DNA of 64,000 nt, taken from positions 767,039-831,038 of the forward strand of contig CP007051.1 in assembly GCA_000517565.1 (NCBI GenBank), written 5' to 3'. Both the position numbers and the translations under genes were made by a program. The notes under the pieces are model-generated. The model did no database searches. It saw nothing but the letters and a program-made list of their open reading frames with translations, and was not told where the DNA came from. Positions 55,986 to 63,344 of this stretch are shown in pieces (within the stretch, counting starts at the first letter, position 1; every line of letters begins with the position of its first letter). This DNA comes from Desulfurella acetivorans A63. GTDB lineage: Bacteria; Campylobacterota_A; Desulfurellia; Desulfurellales; Desulfurellaceae.

Positions 55986-56017
55986 CCCAAAAACCTCCTT
56001 TTGTCAAACATTATCAT
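55982..56017 (-). CDS. Leader mini-ORF before fadB with duplicated Shine-Dalgarno site
   Basis: An 11-codon frame (MIMFDKRRFLG) lies in the 42-bp gap between fadD and fadB. It has its own AAAAGGAGG upstream, and the same AAAAGGAGG is repeated inside it as the fadB site. Its TGA stop overlaps the fadB ATG (ATGA). It could couple fadB translation to fadD or set its rate. No direct sign that the peptide matters. Confidence 0.35.
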   Translation of the reverse strand: MIMFDKRRFLG

Positions 56018-56027
56018 AAACCTCCTT

Positions 56028-57863
56028 TTAGCAACTAAAGCAATTGCCCTCTTCTGTGTACAAGCATTCAATTTTATCCATGTATTTTTTATATATTATT
56101 CTTCGCTTTAATTTCAAAGTTGGTGTTAATTCACCGCCTTCAATACTAAAATCGTGGTGTAGAATTGAAAACTTTTTTATAGTTTCGTATCTTGCCAATG
56201 TTTTGTTTACCGATTCAATTTCAGCTTTAAATAGATCAAGTATTTTTTGATTTTTTGAAAGGTCTGCTATATCAAAATAATGCAGATGATTTTCTTTTGC
56301 AAACTCTAAGACTCGCTCAATATTCATTGTAACTAAAGCTACCAGGTACGGTTTTCTATCACCATAGACATATGCATTTGAAATGTACTTGGATAACTTA
56401 AGTGCATTTTCAATAGGAGCTGGCGCAATATTTTTACCGCCTGCTGTAACTATAAGCTCTTTTTTTCTATCTGTAATATAAATAAAGCCTTCTTCATCAA
56501 TTTTGCCAATATCGCCAGTTTTAAAGAATCCTTCTTCATCAAAAGCTTCTTTATTTAAATCAGGGGCTTTGTAGTAGCCTTTTGTAATTTGTGGCCCTTT
56601 AAATAATAACTCACCGTCTGATGCCACTTTTATTTGTGTATCATCTATCAAAGTACCAACAGAACCAAATTTCATTTTTTCAAAAGAATTAACGCATAAT
56701 ACTGGTGAGGTTTCTGTTAAACCAAATCCTTCTAACACTTTAATACCCAAACCCCAAAAGAATTTGTTAACTTCTATTTCAAGTGGTGCACCACCAGAAA
56801 CAAATGTTTTGAAGTTAACAAGTCCTAATTTTTCTCTGACTTTTGAAAATACAAGTTTATCAAAAATCTTATATTTAAATTCCAAATTAGAAGTGAGGTT
56901 TTTGTTTACATATTTTGCATCTATATACTGTTTAGCTATAGTTAATGCTGCATGGAAAAGGTTTTTTTTGAAATTACTGGCATGGTGGACGCTATCTAAA
57001 ATTTTGGAATATATTTTTTCTAAAAGTCTTGGTACCGTAACTATTATTGTGGGTTTAAACTCCAAAATATTATCGGCAATTTTTTCTATACTTTCTGCAA
57101 ATGCAATTTGTGAGCCATATGCAAGCGGTAAGTAATAGCTATCTGCTCTACCCAAAATATGGCTGAAAGGTAAAAAAGTAAGAAATATGTCATTTGAATC
57201 AATTAAATTATTTGCTTTTTTATTAATATAATAGATATTAGATATGAGATTTTTATGCGTTAACTCAACACCTTTTGGCTCAGCAGTTGTGCCTGACGTA
57301 TATATAATTGTAAAAGTATCTTCAATATCTATACTATCGATATAAGATTCTATTTCTTTTTGTTCATTTTGAATGAGCGGTTCTGAAATTTCTGAAACTT
57401 GATAAAAAGTAATAAGAGGTAGTTTTTTATCACCCAAAAATCTATCATGAGCTATGACAAATTCTATACTTGGAATCTGGTCTTTTACTTCAAGTAATTT
57501 CAAATATTGAGTTTTATCAGAAACAAAAATAGCCTTTGCTTCTGAATGGTTGATAATGTAAGCAATTTGCTCTGGTGTACTGGTAGGATATATCGGTACT
57601 ACAATAGCACCAATATTCATAATACCAAAATCTGCCAAAGACCACATAGGTCTTGTTTCTGATAATATAGCTACTTTATCTTTTGGATTAATTCCTAATT
57701 TTTTTAGTCCTCTTGACATCATTAAAGTAAACTTGTAAAAATCTTCATAAGTAAATTTTGTTATACCGCCGCCTTTTTTGTATGCTATTGCAATCTTGTC
57801 TTTGAAAACAATAGCATTTTGTTTTAGCATATCTGGCAACGATTTGTATGGCCAGTTTTCCAT
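56028..57863 (-). CDS. fadD: Long-chain acyl-CoA synthetase
   Basis: 611 residues. Uses ATP to join CoA to a long-chain fatty acid. AMP-binding signature: IIYTSGTTAEPKGVELTHKN near residue 190, LPFSHILGRADS near 235, GLTETSPVL near 390, and GFFKTGDIGKIDEEGFIYITDRKKELIVTAGGKNIAPAPIE near 450-490. The C-terminal Lys region TPTLKLKRRIIYKKY is present. It belongs to the AMP-ligase subgroup called FadD15/long-chain. A promoter in the spacer to fadL drives it, and fadB follows 42 bp downstream. Confidence 0.94.
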   Translation of the reverse strand: MENWPYKSLPDMLKQNAIVFKDKIAIAYKKGGGITKFTYEDFYKFTLMMSRGLKKLGINPKDKVAILSETRPMWSLADFGIMNIGAIVVPIYPTSTPEQIAYIINHSEAKAIFVSDKTQYLKLLEVKDQIPSIEFVIAHDRFLGDKKLPLITFYQVSEISEPLIQNEQKEIESYIDSIDIEDTFTIIYTSGTTAEPKGVELTHKNLISNIYYINKKANNLIDSNDIFLTFLPFSHILGRADSYYLPLAYGSQIAFAESIEKIADNILEFKPTIIVTVPRLLEKIYSKILDSVHHASNFKKNLFHAALTIAKQYIDAKYVNKNLTSNLEFKYKIFDKLVFSKVREKLGLVNFKTFVSGGAPLEIEVNKFFWGLGIKVLEGFGLTETSPVLCVNSFEKMKFGSVGTLIDDTQIKVASDGELLFKGPQITKGYYKAPDLNKEAFDEEGFFKTGDIGKIDEEGFIYITDRKKELIVTAGGKNIAPAPIENALKLSKYISNAYVYGDRKPYLVALVTMNIERVLEFAKENHLHYFDIADLSKNQKILDLFKAEIESVNKTLARYETIKKFSILHHDFSIEGGELTPTLKLKRRIIYKKYMDKIECLYTEEGNCFSC

Positions 57864-57893
57864 AAATTCCCCCTGCTAAATTTTATTAAATAA

Positions 57894-57922
57894 AATATAT
57901 CAATCTTTTACGTAAATGTCAA
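57894..57922 (-). promoter_or_regulatory. Promoter of fadD
   Basis: Minus-strand TTGACA (57922-57917) and TATATT (57899-57894), 17 bp apart, about 30 bp before the fadD ATG. It is back to back with the fadL promoter. Confidence 0.65.
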
Positions 57923-57968
57923 GTATAATTTTTAAGTTACGGTTAAATTTAAGATAATTAAGTTACTA

Positions 57969-57997
57969 TTGACTTTTATTAAATTTTTTTGTATAAG
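57969..57997 (+). promoter_or_regulatory. Promoter of fadL
   Basis: TTGACT (57969-57974) and TATAAG (57992-57997), 17 bp apart, 32 bp before the fadL ATG. A direct repeat TAAGTTAC (57933-57940 and 57959-57966) lies just upstream, between the two divergent promoters, and could be a regulator site. Confidence 0.6.
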
Positions 57998-58029
57998 GTT
58001 AATTAAAATTTTGTTTAATAGGGGGTTTT

Positions 58030-59424
58030 ATGAAAAAGTTGTCTAAAGTTGCTATACTTGCAAGTCTAGGGTTGATACTGTCTGTAAAGGCATTTGCTGG
58101 TAATGTTGACACGTACGGTATTGGAGCAAAAGCTACTTCGTTGGGTGGTGCATATGCTGCCTGGGCAAATGATCCATTTGCTCTATACTATAACCCAGCT
58201 GGTCTTGCCCAAATTAATAAGCCCGAAGTGACACTTGGTTTTGAAAATGTAAAACCGTTTTTAACTGTAAACAGCTTGAGTGTAGAACCTCTTGGTGTAT
58301 ACCCAACGCCAAATCCATATTCTCCAATTGGAGTAAGTCCCGGTGGTACTTCTTTTGGCTCTTTTACGGACAACTCTGCTACAATGACTATACCAAACTT
58401 TGGCATTGCTTTGCCTGTCAGTAAAAAATTGACACTGGGCTTTGGTGTATATGTGCCTTTTGGATTATCGATTAGTTGGACAAATAGCCCTTTAAATCCC
58501 CTTTCTTACAACTCTTATAAATCCTGGTACTACAGGGAAGTTTTTGCTTTTGGCGCAGGTTATAAAATTACAGATAATTTATTTATAGGAGGTGCAATAA
58601 ACATAGGTACAACGCAAAGTGGCGTTCAAAGATATGCGTTTGGTGTACCGCTTTTAACTGCAAAAGAAAGTCAACAAACTCATTTACCTTTAACAAGCAA
58701 TGCAGCAGTAAAAACAAATTTAGCCGATTATCACAATTTTTCCTGGAATTTAGGTATTATGTATAAACCTGTAGAATGGTTAACGCTTGGTGCTACATAC
58801 AGAAGCATGACTCACACGCATTTAACTGGTACTGCGCAAGTACAATACACAAATCCTTTAACAGCAAGCATAGCAAATCAGCAACTTAGTGCTTCCACTG
58901 ATGTAGATGCGCCAGATCAGTTTCAGCTTGGTGTTAATATAAAACCATCTGATAAACTGCGATTTGAAGTGGATTGGCTTTGGACTAGATGGAGCGTTGT
59001 AGGAGGATATACAGTTTACTTTAGCCAGCCATTATTCGGAATAAAATCAAGTGAGTATTTCCCAAGAGACTGGAAAGATACAAACACAATAAAATTCGGT
59101 ATTGAGTATAAACCAATCGAAATGCTTGCTTTGCGTGGAGGTTTTTACTATGACCCCACACCTATTCCTTCTTCTACATTCGATGCCCAGTGGCCTGATG
59201 CAAACAAGTACATGTTTACAGGCGGTGTTGGATTAAACTTTAAACGTTGGAAGATTGATACGGATGTATTTTATTCAACAACCGCAGGAAACACAAATAT
59301 ATCTAATTCTAAAAACTTAAATGCTACATATGGCATACCTGGAGTATTGCCACAGCAATCAACTGATGTTAATGCTAAAGCTCACATTTGGGGTTACGGT
59401 TTAAACGTTACATATGTGTTTTAA
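58030..59424 (+). CDS. fadL: FadL/OmpP1-type outer membrane fatty acid transporter
   Basis: 464 residues. A signal peptide (1-23, ends AFA) is followed by the conserved N-terminal hatch NVDTYGIGAKATSLGGAYAAWANDPFALYYNPAGLAQ, which FadL uses to pass long-chain fatty acids. The rest is an alternating-polarity beta-barrel (GFGVYVPFG, WLTLGATYRSMTHTHLTG, FGIEYKPIEMLALRGGFYYDP), ending in an aromatic residue (TYVF) as outer-membrane barrels do. It is divergent from fadD, so fatty acid uptake and activation are probably coregulated. Confidence 0.93.
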   Translation: MKKLSKVAILASLGLILSVKAFAGNVDTYGIGAKATSLGGAYAAWANDPFALYYNPAGLAQINKPEVTLGFENVKPFLTVNSLSVEPLGVYPTPNPYSPIGVSPGGTSFGSFTDNSATMTIPNFGIALPVSKKLTLGFGVYVPFGLSISWTNSPLNPLSYNSYKSWYYREVFAFGAGYKITDNLFIGGAINIGTTQSGVQRYAFGVPLLTAKESQQTHLPLTSNAAVKTNLADYHNFSWNLGIMYKPVEWLTLGATYRSMTHTHLTGTAQVQYTNPLTASIANQQLSASTDVDAPDQFQLGVNIKPSDKLRFEVDWLWTRWSVVGGYTVYFSQPLFGIKSSEYFPRDWKDTNTIKFGIEYKPIEMLALRGGFYYDPTPIPSSTFDAQWPDANKYMFTGGVGLNFKRWKIDTDVFYSTTAGNTNISNSKNLNATYGIPGVLPQQSTDVNAKAHIWGYGLNVTYVF

Positions 59425-59429
59425 GCTAT

Positions 59430-59461
59430 AAAAGGTCGGGCTTACAAGCCCACCTTTTTTG
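59430..59461 (+). terminator. Rho-independent terminator after fadL
   Basis: A stem AAAGGT(C)GGGCTT / AGCCC(A)CCTTT with a short ACA loop and one mismatch is followed by T6. It lies six bases after the fadL stop. Confidence 0.7.
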
Positions 59462-59475
59462 AGGGAGTTAATAAT

Positions 59476-59958
59476 ATGCAAAAAGAAGAAATAAGAGCTA
59501 AAACAAATCAGTATGTGGAAGAAGAAGGCTTTATTTTGCCAAAGAATGTATTTAGGGATTTTTTTTCGCAACTGATTAAATTAGCTGGTTTTGGTCTTGG
59601 GGGTATGTTTGTTTTAAGTGGGAAAAAGGCAGGCAAAAAAGCAGCAAGTCATATAAAAGAGATTCTTGGTGAAAACTTGAGTTTAGAAGATGTAAAAGAA
59701 TGCATAATTTCTTATTTTGAAGAATCAAAACAATGTAAAATGGTAGTATTCAATATATCTGAAAACTCTGTAAACTTTAAAGCTCAACACTCTGTTTTTG
59801 CAGAAGGCATAGAAAGTAAAAAACCTACCTGTTTACCACTTGGCGGCACTATAGCTGGTATGCTAGAAGAATTTTTGGGTGGAAGCTGGGAACCAAAAGA
59901 AACTCAGTGTATAGCACAAGGTTTTAGTGAGTGCATATTTGAAGTAAAACGCAAATAA
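59476..59958 (+). CDS. V4R (4-vinyl reductase) domain protein
   Basis: 160 residues. A V4R domain covers most of it: GGMFVLSGKKAGKKAASHIKEIL, then VFNISENSVNFKAQHSVFAEG, PTCLPLGGTIAGMLEEFLGG, and the paired cysteines in ETQCIAQGFSECIFEV. V4R domains bind hydrophobic ligands or act in bacteriochlorophyll-related and aromatic-degradation regulators, and stand alone in many anaerobes. It follows fadL after a terminator and could sense a fatty or aromatic CoA derivative. No promoter of its own is obvious. Function not known. Confidence 0.78.
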   Translation: MQKEEIRAKTNQYVEEEGFILPKNVFRDFFSQLIKLAGFGLGGMFVLSGKKAGKKAASHIKEILGENLSLEDVKECIISYFEESKQCKMVVFNISENSVNFKAQHSVFAEGIESKKPTCLPLGGTIAGMLEEFLGGSWEPKETQCIAQGFSECIFEVKRK

Positions 59959-60103
59959 TTAAATCTAAAAGGTTTTTTTATTGTGATTTTAGTAAATAAT
60001 TATTTCTATTTTAAAACAGGTTTAATATCAAAATTTAACTTTAACGTTATAGATAAAAAAGATTTTGGTGAATTTTTTAAATTGCAAAAGAAAGGGGGTT
60101 TTT

Positions 60104-60883
60104 GTGTCAATTTGGTTAAGGCATTATGGTAATGTGCCAAAAAGCCTGAATTATCCACAAATAAGTTTGTATGAGTCTATCAGACAGTCCTGTTTAAAAT
60201 ATGAAGACCAGATTGCTTTTACCTATTTTGGCAATACTATAACTTACGTTAAATTGCTTTACTACTAGGTGCTATAGCAAGCTTTATTCATCCTTTATCC
60301 AGTGAAGAAGAAATAGCAAATTATTTAAATATCAGTAATTCTGAGTTTGCTATAACACTTGATTTATTTGTAAATAAAGTGTTATCTATAAAAGATAAAA
60401 CGCCGTTAAAAAACATTATGCAAACAAGTATTTCTACATTTATGCCGTTTTTTTAAAAGCCGCCTACAATGTTTTCAAAAGACCCAAAAAATTGTAGATT
60501 TAACTTTTGAAAGTGCAATTAAACACTCAAATATTTTAATTGATATAAAACCACAACAAAAAGCTTTTGATACGGCAGTTATTTTGTATAGCGGAGGTAC
60601 AACAGGAAAACCAAAAGGTATTGAGTTATCAAATTTCAATTTGATTGCAAATGGAACTCAAATAAGCGCCTGGGCAAATTTAAATCAAGAAGATAAAATT
60701 TTAGCGATACTGCCTATTTTTCACGGTTTTGGTCAATACGATATTGCGCGTATAATTCAAAAGAAAGGCATCCCTACCCTTTTTATTGAAGCCGATATGA
60801 CAGATGAGCGCAAATTTGCACAGGCTCAGGTGGAAAACCGTATTGATTCATTTATGGAAGTTTTGAGTCAAATAAAGGGCTAA
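60104..60883 (+). pseudogene. Decayed long-chain acyl-CoA ligase fused to the tail of a 2-hydroxyacyl-CoA dehydratase subunit
   Basis: A GTG start (60104) with AAAGGGGG opens an acyl-CoA ligase N-terminus (SIWLRHYGNVPKSLNYPQISLY). A gap and stop come at ITYVKLL, then the frame changes to LLGAIASFIHPLSSEEEIANYL. Further breaks at a T7 run (about 60448) and an A run (about 60486) lead into ILYSGGTTGKPKGIELSNFNLIANG and LPIFHGFG. The text then becomes QYDIARIIQKKGIPTLFIEADMTDERKF, AQAQVENRIDSFMEVL, which is the C-terminus of an HgdB/BcrB-type dehydratase subunit. This looks like a deletion joining two neighbouring genes. Not expected to give an active ligase. Confidence 0.82.
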
Positions 60884-60887
60884 AAAA

Positions 60888-61655
60888 ATGTTTATAGGCA
60901 TAGATATAGGTTCAACAACAGCAAAAATAGTACTTATGGATCAAAACAAAAACATAATTGATAAATTAATTGCAAATGTAGGCTACAGCTCAAAGCAGGT
61001 TGCAACAAATATATACAAAGAAATTCTGTCAAGAAACAACATAAGTGAATCCGATATCAAAAATATTGTTTCCTGCGGGTACGGTAGAGAAAGCATTGAT
61101 TTTGCAAGAAAAACTGCTTCAGAAATCATATGCCATGCAAAAGGTGTTAAGTTTTTGATTTACGATGTAAGTACGCTCATAGATATTGGCGGTCAGGACA
61201 GCAAAGTTATAATTTTAAATGAAAGTGGAAATGTTGTAAATTTTGTTATGAATGACAAATGTGCAGCAGGCACTGGCAGGTTTTTAGATGTCATGGCAAA
61301 AGCTTTGGAAACAGATATAAATGAGTTTGGAAATCTTGCTTTAAAAACTACTTCTCCTTCAAAAATAAGCAGTATTTGCACGGTATTTGCAGAATCTGAA
61401 GTTATATCATTGGTAGCAAAAGGTGAAGACAGAAACAATATTATCGCTGGCCTTTGTCAATCTATTGCAAGCCGTATATCAAGCATGTACAAAAGAGCTG
61501 GTGGCAAGCCAAAAGTTATATTAACAGGAGGCGTTGCCAAAAATATTGGACTTTTAAAAGCTTTAGAAAAGATTTTGGATACACCAATAGCCACGCATGA
61601 GTTATCCAGTTTTACTGGAGCTATTGGGGCTTGTCTTATTGGAATGCAAAATTAA
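60888..61655 (+). CDS. 2-hydroxyacyl-CoA dehydratase activase (HgdC/BcrA-type ATPase)
   Basis: 255 residues of the acetate-and-sugar-kinase/actin fold: GIDIGSTTAKIVLMD at 4-18, IVSCGYGRESID, IDIGGQDSKVI near 100, FVMNDKCAAGTGRFLDVMAKALE near 120 with cluster-binding Cys, SSICTVFAESEVISLVAKGE with the second Cys near 160, and ILTGGVAKN near 205. The activase binds one [4Fe-4S] between two subunits and drives electrons into its dehydratase with ATP. Its usual partner genes (HgdA/HgdB-like) are missing; only the chimeric tail just upstream remains. It starts four bases after that fragment. It could serve a dehydratase elsewhere or be a relic. Confidence 0.9.
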   Translation: MFIGIDIGSTTAKIVLMDQNKNIIDKLIANVGYSSKQVATNIYKEILSRNNISESDIKNIVSCGYGRESIDFARKTASEIICHAKGVKFLIYDVSTLIDIGGQDSKVIILNESGNVVNFVMNDKCAAGTGRFLDVMAKALETDINEFGNLALKTTSPSKISSICTVFAESEVISLVAKGEDRNNIIAGLCQSIASRISSMYKRAGGKPKVILTGGVAKNIGLLKALEKILDTPIATHELSSFTGAIGACLIGMQN

Positions 61656-61665
61656 TTTTATAATA

Positions 61666-61693
61666 TTGACATATATATAACATTTGTTATACT
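61666..61693 (+). promoter_or_regulatory. Promoter before the uncharacterised gene at 61717
   Basis: TTGACA (61666-61671) and TATACT (61688-61693), 16 bp apart. The start codon follows 23 bp downstream. Confidence 0.55.
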
Positions 61694-61716
61694 ACATAAA
61701 AAACGGTGAAAATAAA

Positions 61717-62709
61717 ATGCAAAAAGTATTGTTTTTTATGGATAATATACCACTAAAACAGTATTTAAAAGCTGTATTTGAGTCAAATTTTGTTGTCGAA
61801 GAAAGTTTTGATATAAAACGCATTCTTGAGCAAAATACGATTCTCGATTATAAAGCAATTATTGTAGGAAAAAATTTTGGCATTTTAACAAAAGCAAAAT
61901 TATGCGAGGCAATTGCTGATTTTGCGCAAAACAACAACCATAAGATTCTTATTTTTATGCTAAAGGCACCAAATGAGAAACTGCCAAAGCGCTGCAAGGA
62001 TATTTTTATTGTAAATATGCCAAATACGCATGAAAAACTCTCAAAAATATTAAAAGAAAATCAAATCCAGACATTTGAGCAAAAACAACTAAAAGATATG
62101 ACCCAAACTGGTGAGATGAAAGAATTGGATCTTTATAAATTTTTTCATTACATTAAAGATAATCAAAAAGTCACTGCTTTGGTTTATGATAAAAAACTAG
62201 AATTTTTGACTTCAAACGGCAAAATTTTTATATTAAGAAACGATTTTGAAGATTTTAAAGATTTTTTTCTAAACACAAAAGTAAAAGCTGCCTATCATGA
62301 ATTTAATACATTTAATTTTGCTGAGCGTATATCTATAGAAAAATTTAAACAGATAAGCATAAGAGAGTTTATAAAACAAGGCCTGGAAAATATTTTAGAC
62401 GAAAAACACTTATATAAGCTATTGCCTGAAAATAAAACAAAAATATCGGTAAAGGCAAATCTATATATATTAAAAGATTTATTGCCCAAAGACTCTCAAA
62501 TAAATATAAACTGGCTTCACAAACACACAGACCTCACAATAGAAGATGTATTAAAAAAATTTGATTATATAAAATCCTTGCGTGATATTGTTATAATGTA
62601 TTTTGCAAAAGCAATTGATTTGCTTGATCCTGCAAATGACAGCAATTTTGATTTGACTTTGACATCTAATCTGCTAAGCCAGATAAAAAATAAAATTCAA
62701 AGCTTATAA
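61717..62709 (+). CDS. Uncharacterised protein with receiver-like N-terminus and possible DUF4388-like region
   Basis: 330 residues from ATG 61717; an earlier in-frame ATG at 61684 overlaps the promoter. Residues 1-115 resemble a response-regulator receiver fold without the phosphorylated aspartate context (VLFFMDNIPLKQYLKAVFESNF; AIIVGKNFGILTKAKLCEAIADF; ILIFMLK). Residues 130-200 (GEMKELDLYKFFHYIKDNQKVTALVYDKKLEFLTSNGKIFILR) have the pattern of DUF4388/PatA-type domains. The last 100 residues are helical. No transmembrane segment. It may take part in signalling for surface behaviour; the pilin gene is next door but on the other strand. Function unknown. Confidence 0.7.
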   Translation: MQKVLFFMDNIPLKQYLKAVFESNFVVEESFDIKRILEQNTILDYKAIIVGKNFGILTKAKLCEAIADFAQNNNHKILIFMLKAPNEKLPKRCKDIFIVNMPNTHEKLSKILKENQIQTFEQKQLKDMTQTGEMKELDLYKFFHYIKDNQKVTALVYDKKLEFLTSNGKIFILRNDFEDFKDFFLNTKVKAAYHEFNTFNFAERISIEKFKQISIREFIKQGLENILDEKHLYKLLPENKTKISVKANLYILKDLLPKDSQININWLHKHTDLTIEDVLKKFDYIKSLRDIVIMYFAKAIDLLDPANDSNFDLTLTSNLLSQIKNKIQSL

Positions 62710-62739
62710 ACTATAAAAACTTAAATTGCAAGGAAAATA

Positions 62740-62770
62740 CCAAAGCCTGCCTCAATGAAGCAGACTTTGG
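62740..62770 (-). terminator. Terminator of the pilin gene
   Basis: On the minus strand CCAAAGTCTGC and GCAGGCTTTGG pair with only one G-U pair around a nine-base loop, followed by TATTTTCCTT. It starts nine bases after the pilin stop codon. On the plus strand the same stem has a mismatch, so it favours the minus strand, though it also faces the end of the gene at 62709. Confidence 0.6.
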
Positions 62771-62778
62771 TTTAGGTA

Positions 62779-63252
62779 TTAGAAGCCGGAGTATTGTCCG
62801 GAGCAGGAGTCGTAGAAAACAGGAGTATTTGAAGAGCCAGGACCGCTTGCAATTTGGCTATTAGTGCCTTTTACGGTATAGCCATAGGCACCAGCGTTTG
62901 CTGTATTCGAACCGCAAGCTGCATAACTAAATTCTATGGTGTTACCTTTTGAAATATTAACTGCACCAGTAGATGTATTAGTTCCATCTGACAAATTGCA
63001 GGGTGAATTACTGCAGTCCGTTGTGGTTGGTAGATGCCCATATTGAGCATTAAATGCCTCTATTGCCGTTACAGCATTTTTTACATCGCTTCTTACTGAA
63101 TCCAGATAAGCGCCCTGTTTGTACTTTAAAAACTGCGGTATAGCAATAGCAGCCAGAATAGCTATGATTGCGATAACAATCAATAGCTCAATCAAAGTGA
63201 AACCCGCTTGCTTTTGCAAGCCCCTTTTTAGTGCCACATCGTGTTTTAACAC
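62779..63252 (-). CDS. pilA: Type IV pilin (PilA-like major pilin)
   Basis: 157 residues from GTG 63252, six bases after AGGAGG. The leader MLKHDVALKRGLQKQAG ends in Gly and is cut before FTLIELLIVIAIIAILAAIAIPQF, the class III signal and N-terminal helix of type IVa pilins (Glu5 present). Globular domain 45-157 has cysteines in TTDCSNSPCN, AACGSN and YDSCSG that could form disulfides. It forms filaments for adhesion, twitching or uptake. A monocistronic unit between a promoter and a terminator, with no other pilus genes in the window. Confidence 0.93.
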   Translation of the reverse strand: MLKHDVALKRGLQKQAGFTLIELLIVIAIIAILAAIAIPQFLKYKQGAYLDSVRSDVKNAVTAIEAFNAQYGHLPTTTDCSNSPCNLSDGTNTSTGAVNISKGNTIEFSYAACGSNTANAGAYGYTVKGTNSQIASGPGSSNTPVFYDSCSGQYSGF

Positions 63253-63284
63253 GACACACCTCCTAAATATAAAAATATATAATA

Positions 63285-63313
63285 AACTTACAATCAAAAT
63301 TACACAATGTCAA
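63285..63313 (-). promoter_or_regulatory. Possible sigma-70-type promoter of the pilin gene
   Basis: Minus-strand TTGACA (63313-63308) and TAAGTT (63290-63285), 17 bp apart; a TATTAT lies a few bases further downstream. No sigma-54 GG-N10-GC pattern was found upstream of this gene, though many pilin genes use one. Confidence 0.45.
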
Positions 63314-63344
63314 GGAAAAAATTAATTTTTTAAAAATTTTTTTG

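Noticed and set aside
59983-60131. Small GTG-started frame upstream of the decayed ligase
   Set aside because: It is 49 codons of AT-rich sequence with no recognisable motif and overlaps the start of the ligase remnant; no support that it is translated.
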